A stretch of 64,000 bases of DNA from Paraburkholderia kururiensis (GCF_034424375.1 NZ_CP139965.1:1054001-1118000); one strand, 5' to 3'. Shown: positions 26,012-35,035, counted from the first letter of the stretch. Program-made: numbers and translations. The notes: generated by a model not told the origin, from the letters alone.

Positions 26012-26923
26012 TCATTTTCGCGGTGACCCTCCGAACAGCTGAACGATCACACCACGCAACCAGCGATTCCCGGCCTCGTGGTGATATCGGGCATGCCAGT
26101 GTTGCCGGACGGCGAATCCATCCACGGGAACCGGGCATGAATGAACGGCCAGATCGTTGGCGTGCGCAAGCGTTTGGCCGATGTGACGCGGCAGCGTGGC
26201 GATCAGGTCGGTCGTCTGGACGATCGTTCCAAGCCCCAGGAAGCCAGGCAATTGCAGTACGACGTCACGGTCGATCCGCTCGCGCGCGAGCGCCTGTTCA
26301 AGCAGTTGCGCACCCGTGCCCGATTCGATGGCGACGTGCCCCTCGGAACGGTACTGCTTCAACCCAAGCCGCCCGCGAATGCGTGGATGATGCCGGTTCG
26401 TCAGGCACACCCAGTCTTGTTGATAAAGCTGCTGTTGATAGATACCGCCGCTGAGCCACGGCACATAGCCGATGGCGAGGTCGGCTTCGCCCGACTCTAG
26501 CGCGCGTTCCGTATTGCCGTCGATTCCTGCCGCCTCCAGGCGAATGCCGGGCGCCTGCGCTCGCACGTGGGCGAGCAGTCGCGGCAGCAGCGTGATGTGG
26601 CTCGCGTCCGTCATGCAGATGCGAAAGCGCCGCTGCGCGGTGCCGGGATCGAACGCAATCTCCCACGCGACGAAGCGCCTGAGCGATTCGAGAATTTCGC
26701 GGCAGGGCCCGATCAGTGCATCGGCCTGCGGCGTTGGCGCCATGCCGCCGGGAGTGCGGACGAAAAGCGGATCTTGCAAATACTCTCGAAGCCGCGCCAG
26801 CCAGATACTGATCGTGGGCTGGCTTTGCCCCAGTTGCTCGGCCACACGCGTGACGCTGCGCGCGTCGTACAGCAGGTCGAACAGCTGTAGCAATTTCAGA
26901 TCGGGCAGGTCGGTCGGCATCAT
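26012..26923 (-). CDS. LysR-family transcriptional regulator
   Basis: A 303-residue LysR-type regulator with an N-terminal winged helix (LPDLKLLQLFDLLYDARSVT, then VAEQLGQSQPTISIWLARLR) and a C-terminal effector-binding domain. The FDLLYxxRSVTRVAEQLGQSQPTIS sequence places it with NahR/PcpR-like regulators of aromatic or organic-acid pathways. Two adjacent ATGs (26923, 26920) are possible starts. It is divergent from the five-gene operon beginning at 27030, and the 106-bp gap holds a strong nested palindrome (26948-26974). By the usual LysR scheme it would activate that operon in response to a pathway intermediate and repress itself. The inducer is unknown. Confidence 0.93.
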   Translation of the reverse strand: MMPTDLPDLKLLQLFDLLYDARSVTRVAEQLGQSQPTISIWLARLREYLQDPLFVRTPGGMAPTPQADALIGPCREILESLRRFVAWEIAFDPGTAQRRFRICMTDASHITLLPRLLAHVRAQAPGIRLEAAGIDGNTERALESGEADLAIGYVPWLSGGIYQQQLYQQDWVCLTNRHHPRIRGRLGLKQYRSEGHVAIESGTGAQLLEQALARERIDRDVVLQLPGFLGLGTIVQTTDLIATLPRHIGQTLAHANDLAVHSCPVPVDGFAVRQHWHARYHHEAGNRWLRGVIVQLFGGSPRK

Positions 26924-26947
26924 GGCGTAGCGGCATATATTGTCTAT

Positions 26948-26974
26948 TTCAATGACGTCATTGTAGTCATTGAA
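26948..26974. promoter_or_regulatory. Candidate LysR operator
   Basis: TTCAATGAC (26948-26956) and GTCATTGAA (26966-26974) form a perfect 9-bp inverted repeat with 9 bases between. Nested inside is the perfect palindrome CAATGACGTCATTG (26950-26963), so half-site GTCATTG occurs twice in one direction. It lies between divergent lysR and panE-like starts, the usual place for a LysR recognition/activation site. Confidence 0.7.
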
Positions 26975-27029
26975 TTGCTGATATGAGCGGTAACTCCTAT
27001 CGTGGGCCTACACGTCAAGGAGAAGCTCA

Positions 27030-27980
27030 GTGAAAGTTGCGATTCTCGGCGCCGGTGCACTAGGCTGCACGATCGGCGCCACCCTCACGGAGGGCGGCCA
27101 CGAAACCTGGCTGCTGGACCGCTCGCCTATCCATGTAGAAACGATGCGTGGCGACGGTCTGCGGGTCGACGACGATAACGGCTCGCGTCGCGTCGCGGTG
27201 CGCGCCACGACTCAGGCGGACGAAGTCGGCGTGGCCGACGTGGTAATCGTGCTGGTCAAGTCTTTCCATACCGAAGCGGCGATGCGCGGCGCACTCGCGC
27301 TCGTCGGCCCCGAAACGCTCGTGCTGTCGCTGCAGAACGGACTCGGGCACGAAGATGTGCTCGCCGATATCGTGGGCCGTGAGCGTGTGCTGGCAGGCAA
27401 GACCTATGTCGGCGGCGTGCTGCGCGGTCCGGGGCATATCCAGTCAGGCGTTACCGGCAAGGCTACTTACATCGGCGAACTCGACGGGCAGATCACGCCC
27501 CGCGTGCAGGCGATCGCCGAAGCCTTCAACGCCGCCGGGCTGATGACTACCGTCAGCGACAACATCATGGGCACGATGTGGGACAAGTTGCTCGTGAACG
27601 TTGCCACGGGCGCGCTCACCGGTATTACGCGACTCACCTACGGTCAGCTTTACGACGAACCTTTGTTGAAGGCGACGGCGCTTGCGGCCATCGGTGAGGC
27701 GATGGCAGCCGCACACGCGGCGGGCATCACCTTGTCGATGACGGAGCCCGAGCAGGCGTGGGCACTCGCGGCCGTTGGCCTCTCTCCCGCATTCAAGACG
27801 TCGATGCTGCAAAGCCTCGAAAAAGGCTCCGTCACGGAGATCGATTTCATCAACGGCTCGGTGGTGCGGTGGGGGCAACGACTGGGCGTGCCGACTCCCG
27901 TCAATGCGACCCTCGTGGCATGCGTCAAGGGTATCGAGCGCGCGATGGCCGACGGGCAGCGCAAGGAGGCGACGGCATGA
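27030..27980 (+). CDS. Ketopantoate reductase (ApbA/PanE) family oxidoreductase
   Basis: The 316-residue protein has a Rossmann motif at its N-terminus (VAILGAGALGCTIGATL) and the family's helical C-terminal domain, including the conserved DKLLVNVATGALTGI segment with the catalytic-type Lys. Family members reduce 2-oxoacids (2-dehydropantoate) or related keto acids with NADPH. It starts at GTG 27030 after an AAGGAGAAG ribosome site. In an operon with a VOC protein, MaoC hydratase, CoA transferase and AroE-like dehydrogenase, it is unlikely to serve pantothenate synthesis and more likely reduces or oxidises a pathway keto/hydroxy acid. It overlaps the next gene by 4 bases (ATGA). Confidence 0.9.
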   Translation: MKVAILGAGALGCTIGATLTEGGHETWLLDRSPIHVETMRGDGLRVDDDNGSRRVAVRATTQADEVGVADVVIVLVKSFHTEAAMRGALALVGPETLVLSLQNGLGHEDVLADIVGRERVLAGKTYVGGVLRGPGHIQSGVTGKATYIGELDGQITPRVQAIAEAFNAAGLMTTVSDNIMGTMWDKLLVNVATGALTGITRLTYGQLYDEPLLKATALAAIGEAMAAAHAAGITLSMTEPEQAWALAAVGLSPAFKTSMLQSLEKGSVTEIDFINGSVVRWGQRLGVPTPVNATLVACVKGIERAMADGQRKEATA

Positions 27981-28369
27981 CTGGCTCGAAGGCTTATCTG
28001 GAGCACGTCGCAATCTGGGTGAAGGACATCCGGTGGCACATCCGCTTCTTCGAAGACGTGCTCGGCATGGGCATGCGCGAAATCGACGGCACCGCTGACG
28101 CGCCGCGACAGTACTGGACGTTTGGTGGTCTGCAGTTCATTCATGCGCCGCAACACGAAGGTCCGGAAGGGCGCCTCGCGCATCTCGGCGTCATGTGTGA
28201 AGACCTGGAGGCCGCACTGGCTGCGGCGCACGCCTATGGTGTCAGCGAAATGCCGCAAGGGCGCAACTGGCTGCGTCTACCCGACGGGCTCGCCGTTGAA
28301 CTGATTCAGTCGAGGCCCGCGTCGTGTGTCGCACAGGCGCTGGGCATCGATCCGCGCGCGGAGGCGTGA
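27977..28369 (+). CDS. VOC (glyoxalase/bleomycin-resistance/dioxygenase) superfamily protein
   Basis: A 130-residue single-module VOC protein. The first beta-alpha-beta unit carries LEHVAIWVKDIRWHIRFFED and VLGM, with His as a likely metal ligand. The second has RLAHLGVMCEDLEAALAAAH and closes with LPDGLAVELIQ, where Glu is the usual last ligand. These metal-dependent folds catalyse isomerisation, epimerisation, C-C cleavage or lactone chemistry. The specific reaction is not evident here. ATG 27977 overlaps the stop of the PanE-like gene, so the two are translationally coupled. The 8-base gap to the MaoC gene continues the operon. Confidence 0.87.
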   Translation: MTGSKAYLEHVAIWVKDIRWHIRFFEDVLGMGMREIDGTADAPRQYWTFGGLQFIHAPQHEGPEGRLAHLGVMCEDLEAALAAAHAYGVSEMPQGRNWLRLPDGLAVELIQSRPASCVAQALGIDPRAEA

Positions 28370-28377
28370 AGACGAAC

Positions 28378-28842
28378 ATGAGCATGACGATCATCGAAAG
28401 GTACTGGGACGACGCCCGCGAAGGCGACGCGTGCGTGAGCCCGACCTACACCGTGACGAAGGAACGGATTCTCGCGTACGCGGACCTTACGGGCGACCAT
28501 ACCCCCGTGCACGTGGACGAGACGTATGCGAACGCGAGCCACTTTGGCTGTCTTGTCGCGCACGGCTTGTTCGGGTTATCGATTGCAGATGGCCTCAAGA
28601 CCCAGAGCGACTATCGCTTTCTGCCTGGCATGTCGCTCGGCTGGACCTGGGATTTCCTGCTGCCCATCAAAGTGAATGACATCCTGCACGTGAAGTTTCG
28701 CGTCGGTGCGATGCGGCCCAGTAATAGCCGTCCGGGATGGGGCATTGTCGTGCTGCCCTCCGAGCTGATCAATCAGGATAACCAGGTAGCTCAACGCGGC
28801 GAGCATCGTCTGATGGTGCCGCGCCGGCCGGGAGCGTTCTGA
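28378..28842 (+). CDS. MaoC-like (R)-specific enoyl-CoA hydratase/dehydratase
   Basis: A 154-residue hot-dog-fold protein. The catalytic hydratase motif is seen as YADLTGDHTPVHVDETYANA, with the active-site Asp and His, followed by VAHGLFGLSIADGL. MaoC hydratases add or remove water at C2=C3 of acyl-CoA thioesters. I start at ATG 28378; ATG 28384 is equally placed and no strong ribosome site distinguishes them. The frame extends upstream but overlaps the VOC gene. Next to a class III CoA-transferase it suggests the pathway runs through an acyl-CoA. The stop overlaps the next start (TGATG). Confidence 0.88.
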   Translation: MSMTIIERYWDDAREGDACVSPTYTVTKERILAYADLTGDHTPVHVDETYANASHFGCLVAHGLFGLSIADGLKTQSDYRFLPGMSLGWTWDFLLPIKVNDILHVKFRVGAMRPSNSRPGWGIVVLPSELINQDNQVAQRGEHRLMVPRRPGAF

Positions 28843-30053
28843 TGCAGCCCCGTCCTCTCGAAGGCATACGCGTTGTCGACTATAGCCACTTCCTCGCCGG
28901 TCCCTATGTGGGCCGCTGCCTCGCGGCGCTCGGTGCCGAAGTCATCAAGGTCGAGCGTCCCGGCACGGGCGACGCGGGCCGCCAGCACGCCACCGTGCTC
29001 GACGAGCAGCAAAGCGGCTATTTCCTGCAACTGAACATGGGCAAGCGGGGCGTCAGCGTCAACATGAAGGACGCACGCGGCAAGGAGTTCATGCGCCGCC
29101 TGTGCGACTCGGCCGATGTGTTCGTCGAGAACTACCGCCCCGGCGCGCTGGAAAAGCTCGGGCTGGGCTATGAGGCGCTATCCGCACGCAATCCGGGTCT
29201 CGTCTATTGCTCGATCTCGGCGTATGGCCACACGGGTCCCGACGCGCATCGTGCGGGATTCGGCCTGATCGCCGAGGCGAAGAGCGGCATCATGCAGATG
29301 GTGGGCACGCCGGGCGAACCACCGCCACTGCTGCGCATTTCGCTCGGCGACATGTATACGGGCATTCACGCGGTGGCGGCGATCAACGCGGCGCTGCTCG
29401 GGCGGGTGAAGAGCGGACGCGGACAGCACATCGACATGGCTCTGTACGACACGCTCGTTTCGATGCACGAGTACGCGGTGCAGTGCTACACGCTGGGCGG
29501 CGTGCTGCCGGAACAGACGGGCCACGACATGCCGACCTCCACGCTCTATGGCGTGTTTCGCGCTGCGGACGGCGACCTCGTGATCGCAGCGCAGGTAGAC
29601 GATGCATGGAAACGCTTCGCCGCGCTGATCGAAACGCATGGCGGCCCTGCCGGATTCGGCGGTGATACGCGTTTTCACGATGGCGTGGGCCGCAATGCGC
29701 ATCGGCAGGCGATTCTCTCTGTCGTGCAGCCGTGGGTCGCCGCGCGTCCTGTCGCGCAGGTGCTCGAACTGCTGGACGGCATCGATGTGCCTTGTGCGAA
29801 GGTGCAGCGCATCGACGAGGTGCTCGACGATCCGCAGATCCAGGCGCGCGGCATGGTGGTCGAGCAACATCATCCGCGGTACGGGACGCTGCGTTTGCCC
29901 AACCTGCCGTTCCGCTTTTCTCATTGCGACACGACCATCCGCGACGTCGCACCCGATCTCGGGCAGCACAACGCGGAGGTTGCGCAATCGCTCGGCTTTT
30001 CCGCGGCCGAAATCGACGCGATGCAAACCGAAGGCGTTCTCTACGCAAAGTGA
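28842..30053 (+). CDS. CaiB/BaiF family (class III) CoA-transferase
   Basis: A 403-residue CoA-transferase. The N-terminus LEGIRVVDYSHFLAGPYVGR and GRCLAALGAEVIKVERPGTG are hallmarks, as is RGVSVNMKDARGKEFMRRLC and the VENYRPGALEKLGLGYEAL segment. The catalytic Asp is expected in the LGDMYTGIHAVAAINAAL segment (GDM). These enzymes swap CoA between carboxylic acids through an aspartyl-CoA intermediate, without ATP. The start overlaps the MaoC stop by one base (TGATG), so expression is coupled. With MaoC it should activate and hydrate the pathway acid; which acid is unknown. Confidence 0.93.
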   Translation: MQPRPLEGIRVVDYSHFLAGPYVGRCLAALGAEVIKVERPGTGDAGRQHATVLDEQQSGYFLQLNMGKRGVSVNMKDARGKEFMRRLCDSADVFVENYRPGALEKLGLGYEALSARNPGLVYCSISAYGHTGPDAHRAGFGLIAEAKSGIMQMVGTPGEPPPLLRISLGDMYTGIHAVAAINAALLGRVKSGRGQHIDMALYDTLVSMHEYAVQCYTLGGVLPEQTGHDMPTSTLYGVFRAADGDLVIAAQVDDAWKRFAALIETHGGPAGFGGDTRFHDGVGRNAHRQAILSVVQPWVAARPVAQVLELLDGIDVPCAKVQRIDEVLDDPQIQARGMVVEQHHPRYGTLRLPNLPFRFSHCDTTIRDVAPDLGQHNAEVAQSLGFSAAEIDAMQTEGVLYAK

Positions 30054-30059
30054 GACACC

Positions 30060-30896
30060 ATGACTGACCAGTATGCAGTGATCGGCAATCCGATCGGCCA
30101 CACGAAATCCCCATTGATTCATGGCCTGTTTGCCGAAGCGGAGCAGCAGGCGATGTCCTATGTCGCGATCGAGGGTCCGCTCGATCCTGAAGACGCATTC
30201 GCCAGGGTGGTGCGCCAGTTCGCCGACAAAGGCGGCAAAGGTATGAACGTCACCGCGCCATTCAAGCTGAAGGCATTCGCACTCGCCGACGAGCCCAGCG
30301 AACGCGCGGCGTTGGCGGGCGCCGCCAACGCGCTCAAGTTCGAAAGTGGCCGGATCATTGCCGAGAATTTCGACGGCATTGGCCTGTTGCGCGATATCGA
30401 GGTGAATCTCGGCGTTCCGCTCGCCGGCAAACGCGTGTTGATGCTCGGCGCGGGCGGCGCAGCGCGTGGCGCGGTGCTGCCGTTTCTCGCTGCGGGCCCC
30501 GCCGAACTAGTCATTGCCAACCGCGACGTAGCCAAGGCCGAAGCGCTGGTTGCACAAGTCGGCTCGCCTGGCACTGCACTGCATGCTCGCGGCTATGGCG
30601 ATCTGCCGGCCATGGGCCGATTCGATCTCGTGGTCAACGCGACTTCCGCGAGCCTGACCGGTGAGTTGCCGCCTGTCCCGCCTGGCGTGTTCAGCCCGGC
30701 AGGCACCGCGTATGAGCTGGCGTACGGCAAGCGGCTCACACCGTTCCTGCGACTCGCGCGCAACGCCGGCGTACATGGCGTGGCGGACGGCGTCGGCATG
30801 CTGGTCGAGCAGGCAGCGGAAGCTTTTGCATGGTGGCGCGGCGTACGTCCGCAGACGGCAGCCATCATCGATCGTCTCACCGTGCCGCTCGATTGA
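30060..30896 (+). CDS. Shikimate dehydrogenase-like protein (AroE family, catabolic paralogue)
   Basis: The 278-residue protein shows AroE features: VIGNPIGHTKSPLIHGLFAE (normally with SKSP; the first Ser is Thr here), the catalytic Lys in NVTAPFK (K69), Asn/Asp in ENFDGIG (N103, D105; the usual Thr between them is Phe), and an NADP-binding GAGGAARG. It oxidises or reduces a hydroxylated cyclohexane carboxylate-type substrate. The changed substrate-pocket residues and the operon setting point to a catabolic paralogue acting on something other than shikimate, such as a quinate-like acid. It starts 6 bases after the CoA-transferase. A short leader-like frame follows at 30916 (AGGAAA site, MKHVRMLHGISHTT), possibly the stub of a lost sixth gene. 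Confidence 0.88.
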   Translation: MTDQYAVIGNPIGHTKSPLIHGLFAEAEQQAMSYVAIEGPLDPEDAFARVVRQFADKGGKGMNVTAPFKLKAFALADEPSERAALAGAANALKFESGRIIAENFDGIGLLRDIEVNLGVPLAGKRVLMLGAGGAARGAVLPFLAAGPAELVIANRDVAKAEALVAQVGSPGTALHARGYGDLPAMGRFDLVVNATSASLTGELPPVPPGVFSPAGTAYELAYGKRLTPFLRLARNAGVHGVADGVGMLVEQAAEAFAWWRGVRPQTAAIIDRLTVPLD

Positions 30897-31010
30897 GCAC
30901 ACAGAGGAAAACCCAATGAAGCACGTGCGGATGCTTCACGGCATCAGTCACACCACAGCCGGTTCAGACGGCATTCGAAGGCCACAAAAAAGCAGAACAA
31001 CGTCGACGGT

Positions 31011-31922
31011 TCAGCCACCGTTCAACCCCAGCGTGGCCATTTCGGGCCTCATCGTCGTGTGGACGAACTGCAGAAAAGCCTCGACGACGGGATTGGCCTG
31101 CTGCAATTGCGGACACAGAATGAAGCCGCGAAAAAGGATCTCCGGCACGAATGGACGAAACACGATACGCCGCCGATCCGCTTCGAGCGCCGCCAGCGGA
31201 TTGACGATGCCGGCGCCCAGTCCGCGCGCCACCAGCGCGCAGATTGTCGCGCCATACGGCGTTTCGATGGCGGGCACCTGATCGGCGCCTGCGGGCCGCA
31301 ACGCGCGATCGAGCGACGTGCGGGTGTCGTCTGCATAGGACGGCAGGATCAGCCGTTCGCCGCGCAGGTCCGCGGCCTGAATACGTTTGCGCGCCGCGAG
31401 CGGATGATGTGCCGGCAACGCGCATAGCCCAGGCAGACGGTACAGTTCGACGCTCGTCACGCCGAACGCATCGGGTGTCGCCGTCGCAAAGCCCACGTCG
31501 CAATGTCCAGACGACACCCAGCGCTGGATCGTGCCTTCGCTGCGCATTTCTAGCGACACGGCCACGCGCGCATATACCTCGAGGAAACGCTCGATCACCG
31601 TCGGCAGGAACGACAGCGCCAGCACAGGCGCCGCGACGATACGTAAACGCCCGCTGCCGAGCTGACGGATCTCGCGAGCCGAATGCTCGAGTTTTTCGAG
31701 CCCGACGAAGCTGCGATCCACCTCGCGATAGAAGGCACTGCCCGCATCTGTCGCGCGGATGCGTCCGCCGTTGCGCACGAACAGCGTCAATCCCGTCGAT
31801 GCTTCCAAGTCGCCAATAAGCCTGCTGATGCTCGGCTGCGACGTGCCGAGTTCTTCGGCTGCCGCCGTCATCGAGCCGCGCAGCATGACGAGCCGAAACG
31901 CTTCGATTTGCCTGAGATTCAT
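31011..31922 (-). CDS. LysR-family regulator, OccR/NocR-like
   Basis: A 303-residue LysR-type regulator starting MNLRQIEAFRLVMLRGSMTA at 31922; a longer frame to 31952 lacks a ribosome site. The helix-turn-helix (AAEELGTSQPSISRLIGDLE) and the downstream LTLFVRNGGRIRATDAGSAF are close to OccR/NocR, which control opine and basic amino acid uptake and oxidation. It diverges from the FAD oxidase/ABC transporter cassette starting at 32063. The gap contains the perfect inverted repeat at 31951-31968. The likely ligand is an amino acid or opine imported by that transporter; this is inference from the family and neighbours. Confidence 0.92.
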   Translation of the reverse strand: MNLRQIEAFRLVMLRGSMTAAAEELGTSQPSISRLIGDLEASTGLTLFVRNGGRIRATDAGSAFYREVDRSFVGLEKLEHSAREIRQLGSGRLRIVAAPVLALSFLPTVIERFLEVYARVAVSLEMRSEGTIQRWVSSGHCDVGFATATPDAFGVTSVELYRLPGLCALPAHHPLAARKRIQAADLRGERLILPSYADDTRTSLDRALRPAGADQVPAIETPYGATICALVARGLGAGIVNPLAALEADRRRIVFRPFVPEILFRGFILCPQLQQANPVVEAFLQFVHTTMRPEMATLGLNGG

Positions 31923-31950
31923 GCGTTCTCCGATGCAACGCAGCATGCAC

Positions 31951-31968
31951 ATGGCAACAGCTTGCCAT
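31951..31968. promoter_or_regulatory. Candidate operator of the OccR-like regulator
   Basis: ATGGCAA (31951-31957), CAGC, TTGCCAT (31962-31968): a perfect 7-bp inverted repeat with 4-base spacer that fits the T-N11-A LysR box. It lies 29 bases upstream of the lysR start, in the divergent gap. Confidence 0.7.
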
Positions 31969-32062
31969 ATCAGAAATGAATAGAAGACGTTTTTGTCGCT
32001 ATTTGACCGGATGATTTGCAGCGACCTAGACTGGCCTCACGTCGAGCTTACAGACCTGATCC

Positions 32063-33385
32063 ATGCGCCCCGATGCCCTGCTGTTTCACCAGACGTTCAG
32101 CTGCACGCCTTACTGGTGGGAAGCCGCGCCGCCCGAAACGTCGGCCGCGCCCTTGCCGGCGAACGTCGATGTGGCGATCGTAGGCAGCGGTTATTGCGGA
32201 CTGTCGGCGGCGGCTGAAGCGGCGCTTCATGGCGCACGCGTCGCCGTGCTGGATGCGGCCGAAATCGGCGCAGGCGGCAGCACGCGCAGCGGCGGCATGG
32301 TGTCGAGCGGACAGAAACTTGCGTTGACCAACGCGATTCGCGGCGTATCCGCCGACCGGCTCACGCGGCTGATGCAGGAATCGATGGCGAGCTTCGATTA
32401 TCTGAAGCGGCTCGTCGCGGATGAATCGCTCGACGCCGATCTGAACATCACAGGCCGCTTTTTCGGCGCGTACACACCCGCGCATTTCAACGTCTTGCGC
32501 CGCCAGGGCCAACTGCTGCACGACAAGACAGGTGTGACCGTGCATGTGATCGAACGCGAGGCGCAACGCGCGATCATCGGCTCGGATTATTACTACGGCG
32601 GCATTCTCGTCGACGAATATGGTGGGCTGCACACCGCGAAATATCATCGCGCGCTGCGCGATCTCGCACGGCGGCGCGGCGCAACACTGCATTCGCATAC
32701 GGCGGTGCAGCGCATCGAAAAGGAGGGCGCGCAGTTCCGCGTGCATACCGTGCGCGGCACGCTGCAGGCACGGCGCGTACTGGTGGCGACCAACGGCTAC
32801 ACGGGCGCGCTGCTGCCGTTCTTTGCGCGGCGCGTGCTGCCCGTTGCGAGCTATCAGATCGCCACCGAAACGCTGCCCGAAGGGCTGATGGATGCGCTCA
32901 ATCCCGGCCGCCGCATGATCAGCGACTCGAAGCGCAATCTGTTCTATACGCGCCCATCGCCCGATGGCACGCGCATGATTTTCGGCTCGCGTCCCTCTAT
33001 TCGCGAACTGAACGAACGCGAAGCCGCGCGACGGCTTTACGCGAAGCTGGTGCAGCTATGGCCTGCATTGCGCGACGTGCGGATCACACACGCATGGAAA
33101 GGCTATGTCGCGATGACGCACGACAAGCTCGCGCACGTCGGCGCACACGACGGCATTCACTACGCGCTCGGCTGCAACGGCAACGGCGTCGCGCTGATGA
33201 GTTATCTGGGACATCGCATCGCGAAACACATGCTCGACATCGAGCGCGATGCGGGCGCTTTCGGCGAAGGCACGTTCCCGTTGAATGGCGCCGGCCTGGT
33301 GAGCCGACTTGCCGTACCGCTCGGCACGGCGCTCTACAAGGCCGACGATATGTGGCGCGGCCGGGTGCGCAACGCGTTGTCGTGA
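32063..33385 (+). CDS. FAD-dependent oxidoreductase (DadA/PuuB-like amino acid or amine oxidase)
   Basis: The 440-residue flavoprotein begins with a short region containing PYWWE, as in gamma-glutamylputrescine oxidases, followed by the FAD motif DVAIVGSGYCGLSAAAEAAL. Further hallmarks are GAGGSTRSGGMVSSG, VLVATNGYTGALLPFF and ALGCNGNGVALMSYLG near the C-end. Enzymes of this group oxidise secondary amines, D-amino acids or N-alkylated amino acids, giving an imine or 2-oxoacid. It is the first gene of the cassette under the OccR-like regulator. A second FAD oxidase follows the transporter genes, as in opine oxidase systems that need two flavoproteins, though those here are not clearly the opine oxidase subunits. 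Confidence 0.88.
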   Translation: MRPDALLFHQTFSCTPYWWEAAPPETSAAPLPANVDVAIVGSGYCGLSAAAEAALHGARVAVLDAAEIGAGGSTRSGGMVSSGQKLALTNAIRGVSADRLTRLMQESMASFDYLKRLVADESLDADLNITGRFFGAYTPAHFNVLRRQGQLLHDKTGVTVHVIEREAQRAIIGSDYYYGGILVDEYGGLHTAKYHRALRDLARRRGATLHSHTAVQRIEKEGAQFRVHTVRGTLQARRVLVATNGYTGALLPFFARRVLPVASYQIATETLPEGLMDALNPGRRMISDSKRNLFYTRPSPDGTRMIFGSRPSIRELNEREAARRLYAKLVQLWPALRDVRITHAWKGYVAMTHDKLAHVGAHDGIHYALGCNGNGVALMSYLGHRIAKHMLDIERDAGAFGEGTFPLNGAGLVSRLAVPLGTALYKADDMWRGRVRNALS

Positions 33386-33430
33386 GCGTACGGCACGGGC
33401 AACCCATGTTTCATGGACGCGAGGAACACG

Positions 33431-34156
33431 ATGATCGAATTGCTCAAGGTTTCGAAATGGTATGGGGCCCATCGGGTGCTGTCCGATTGCTCGGCAACCA
33501 TTTCGCGCGGCGAAGTGGTCGTGATCTGCGGACCGTCTGGTTCCGGCAAGTCGACGCTGATCAAATCCGTCAACGGCCTCGAACCCGTGCAAAGCGGACA
33601 GATTGTCGTGAATGGCGTGGACGTCACGGCCAAAGCGGCGAACCTCAGCCAGTTGCGTGCAAGAGTCGGCATGGTGTTCCAGCACTTCGAGCTGTTTCCC
33701 CATCTCACCGTGCAACGCAATCTGATGCTCGCGCAACGGAACGTGCTCGGCCGCAGCCGCGACGAAGCCGCCGACAAGGCGCGCGCTTTGCTGCGACGCG
33801 TCGGTCTTGGCGAGCATGAGGACAAGTATCCGTCGCAACTCTCGGGCGGCCAGCAGCAGCGTGTGGCGATTGCACGCGCGCTGTCGATGGATCCGGTTGC
33901 GATGCTGTTCGACGAACCGACTTCAGCGCTCGATCCCGAAATGGTCAACGAAGTGCTCGACGTGATGAGCACGCTTGCGCAGGACGGCATGACGATGCTG
34001 TGCGTCACGCACGAAATGGGTTTTGCGAAGCGCGTGGCCGACCGCATCCTGTTCATGGATCGCGGTGCGATCGTCGAAGACGACACACGGGAAGCGTTTT
34101 TCGACAGGCCGCGCTCCGAGCGCGCCAGAGAGTTTCTGTCGCGCATTCTTCACTAG
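33431..34156 (+). CDS. Amino acid ABC transporter, ATP-binding protein (GlnQ/HisP-like)
   Basis: The 241-residue ATPase has Walker A (GPSGSGKST), a Q-loop (MVFQHFELFPHLTV), the ABC signature LSGGQQQRVAIARAL and Walker B (MLFDEPTSALDPE), followed by the switch His in VTHEMGFA. MVFQHFELFPHLTV and the length are typical of polar amino acid importers. I start at 33431 where GAGG lies about 8 bases upstream; ATG 33413 has no ribosome site. It is membrane-associated through the permease encoded at 35124 and works with the binding protein at 34226. Confidence 0.95.
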   Translation: MIELLKVSKWYGAHRVLSDCSATISRGEVVVICGPSGSGKSTLIKSVNGLEPVQSGQIVVNGVDVTAKAANLSQLRARVGMVFQHFELFPHLTVQRNLMLAQRNVLGRSRDEAADKARALLRRVGLGEHEDKYPSQLSGGQQQRVAIARALSMDPVAMLFDEPTSALDPEMVNEVLDVMSTLAQDGMTMLCVTHEMGFAKRVADRILFMDRGAIVEDDTREAFFDRPRSERAREFLSRILH

Positions 34157-34225
34157 CCGGTCTGCGAGTCGTACCGAGTCACGCGCGAGTTTCGTTTATC
34201 GAAGTTTCTACCTGGGGAGTTTCCG

Positions 34226-35035
34226 ATGCGATTCCTTCAATTTGCACGCAGCCTGGCTGTCGTCACATCGCTGTGCCTCGTCGCCGCAACGGCGGCCCAT
34301 GCCGAAGATGTCGGCACGCTGACGCCGGGCAAGATCGTTGCGGGCGTCGATGCGAACAACAAACCGTATTCGTACGTCGACAACGGCAAGATGACGGGCT
34401 TCGACGTCGAGCTGATTCGCGCGATTGCCGCGAAGCTCGGGCTCTCCGCTGATTTTCGCGCTCAGGATTTCGCCGGCCTGTTGCCGAGCGTCGCGAACCA
34501 GCAGATCGATCTCGCAGCGGGCTCGATCTCGATTACGAAGGATCGCCTCAAGATGGTGGATTTCTCCGACGGCTATCTGACGGGCCTGCTTTCCGTCGCC
34601 ACGCTACCCGGCAGCGCGATCAGCGCGGATGTGGCTTCCGTGAAAGACAAGCGTATCGGCGTCGTGCAAGGCACGATCGAAGACACTTATTCGGCCAGCT
34701 ATCTGCCCGGCGCACAGATCGTGCGCTTTCCTAACCTGAACGCTGGGTTCCTTGCATTGCGCAATAAGTACATCGACGGCTATTTCGTCGACAAGACGCT
34801 CGTCGAAGGTCTGCAAAGCAAGTATCCGCAAGCGAATATTGCCGACAAGCTCGATATCTCCGCCGTCAATCTGCCCGCAGGCTTTCCCGTGCGCAAGGGC
34901 AATACGAAGCTCGAAGCCGCGCTCAACAAGGCGATCGGCGAACTCGTCGCCGACGGCACATGGATGAAGTTATATCTGCAGTTCCATCCGGGTTATCCGA
35001 AGCCCACCGATCTTCCGCCGTACGCGATGAAGTAG
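34226..35035 (+). CDS. Amino acid ABC transporter, periplasmic binding protein
   Basis: A 269-residue family-3 solute-binding protein. Residues 1-26 are a Sec signal peptide (FLQFARSLAVVTSLCLVAAT, predicted cut after AHA). The mature part has GKIVAGVDANNKPYSYVDNG, GFDVELIRAIAAKLGL, and the family motif DLAAGSISITKDRLKMVDFS. It binds the amino acid or opine in the periplasm and delivers it to the permease. The C-terminal YPKPTDLPPYAM follows the usual pattern. The ligand cannot be read directly. Confidence 0.94.
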   Translation: MRFLQFARSLAVVTSLCLVAATAAHAEDVGTLTPGKIVAGVDANNKPYSYVDNGKMTGFDVELIRAIAAKLGLSADFRAQDFAGLLPSVANQQIDLAAGSISITKDRLKMVDFSDGYLTGLLSVATLPGSAISADVASVKDKRIGVVQGTIEDTYSASYLPGAQIVRFPNLNAGFLALRNKYIDGYFVDKTLVEGLQSKYPQANIADKLDISAVNLPAGFPVRKGNTKLEAALNKAIGELVADGTWMKLYLQFHPGYPKPTDLPPYAMK

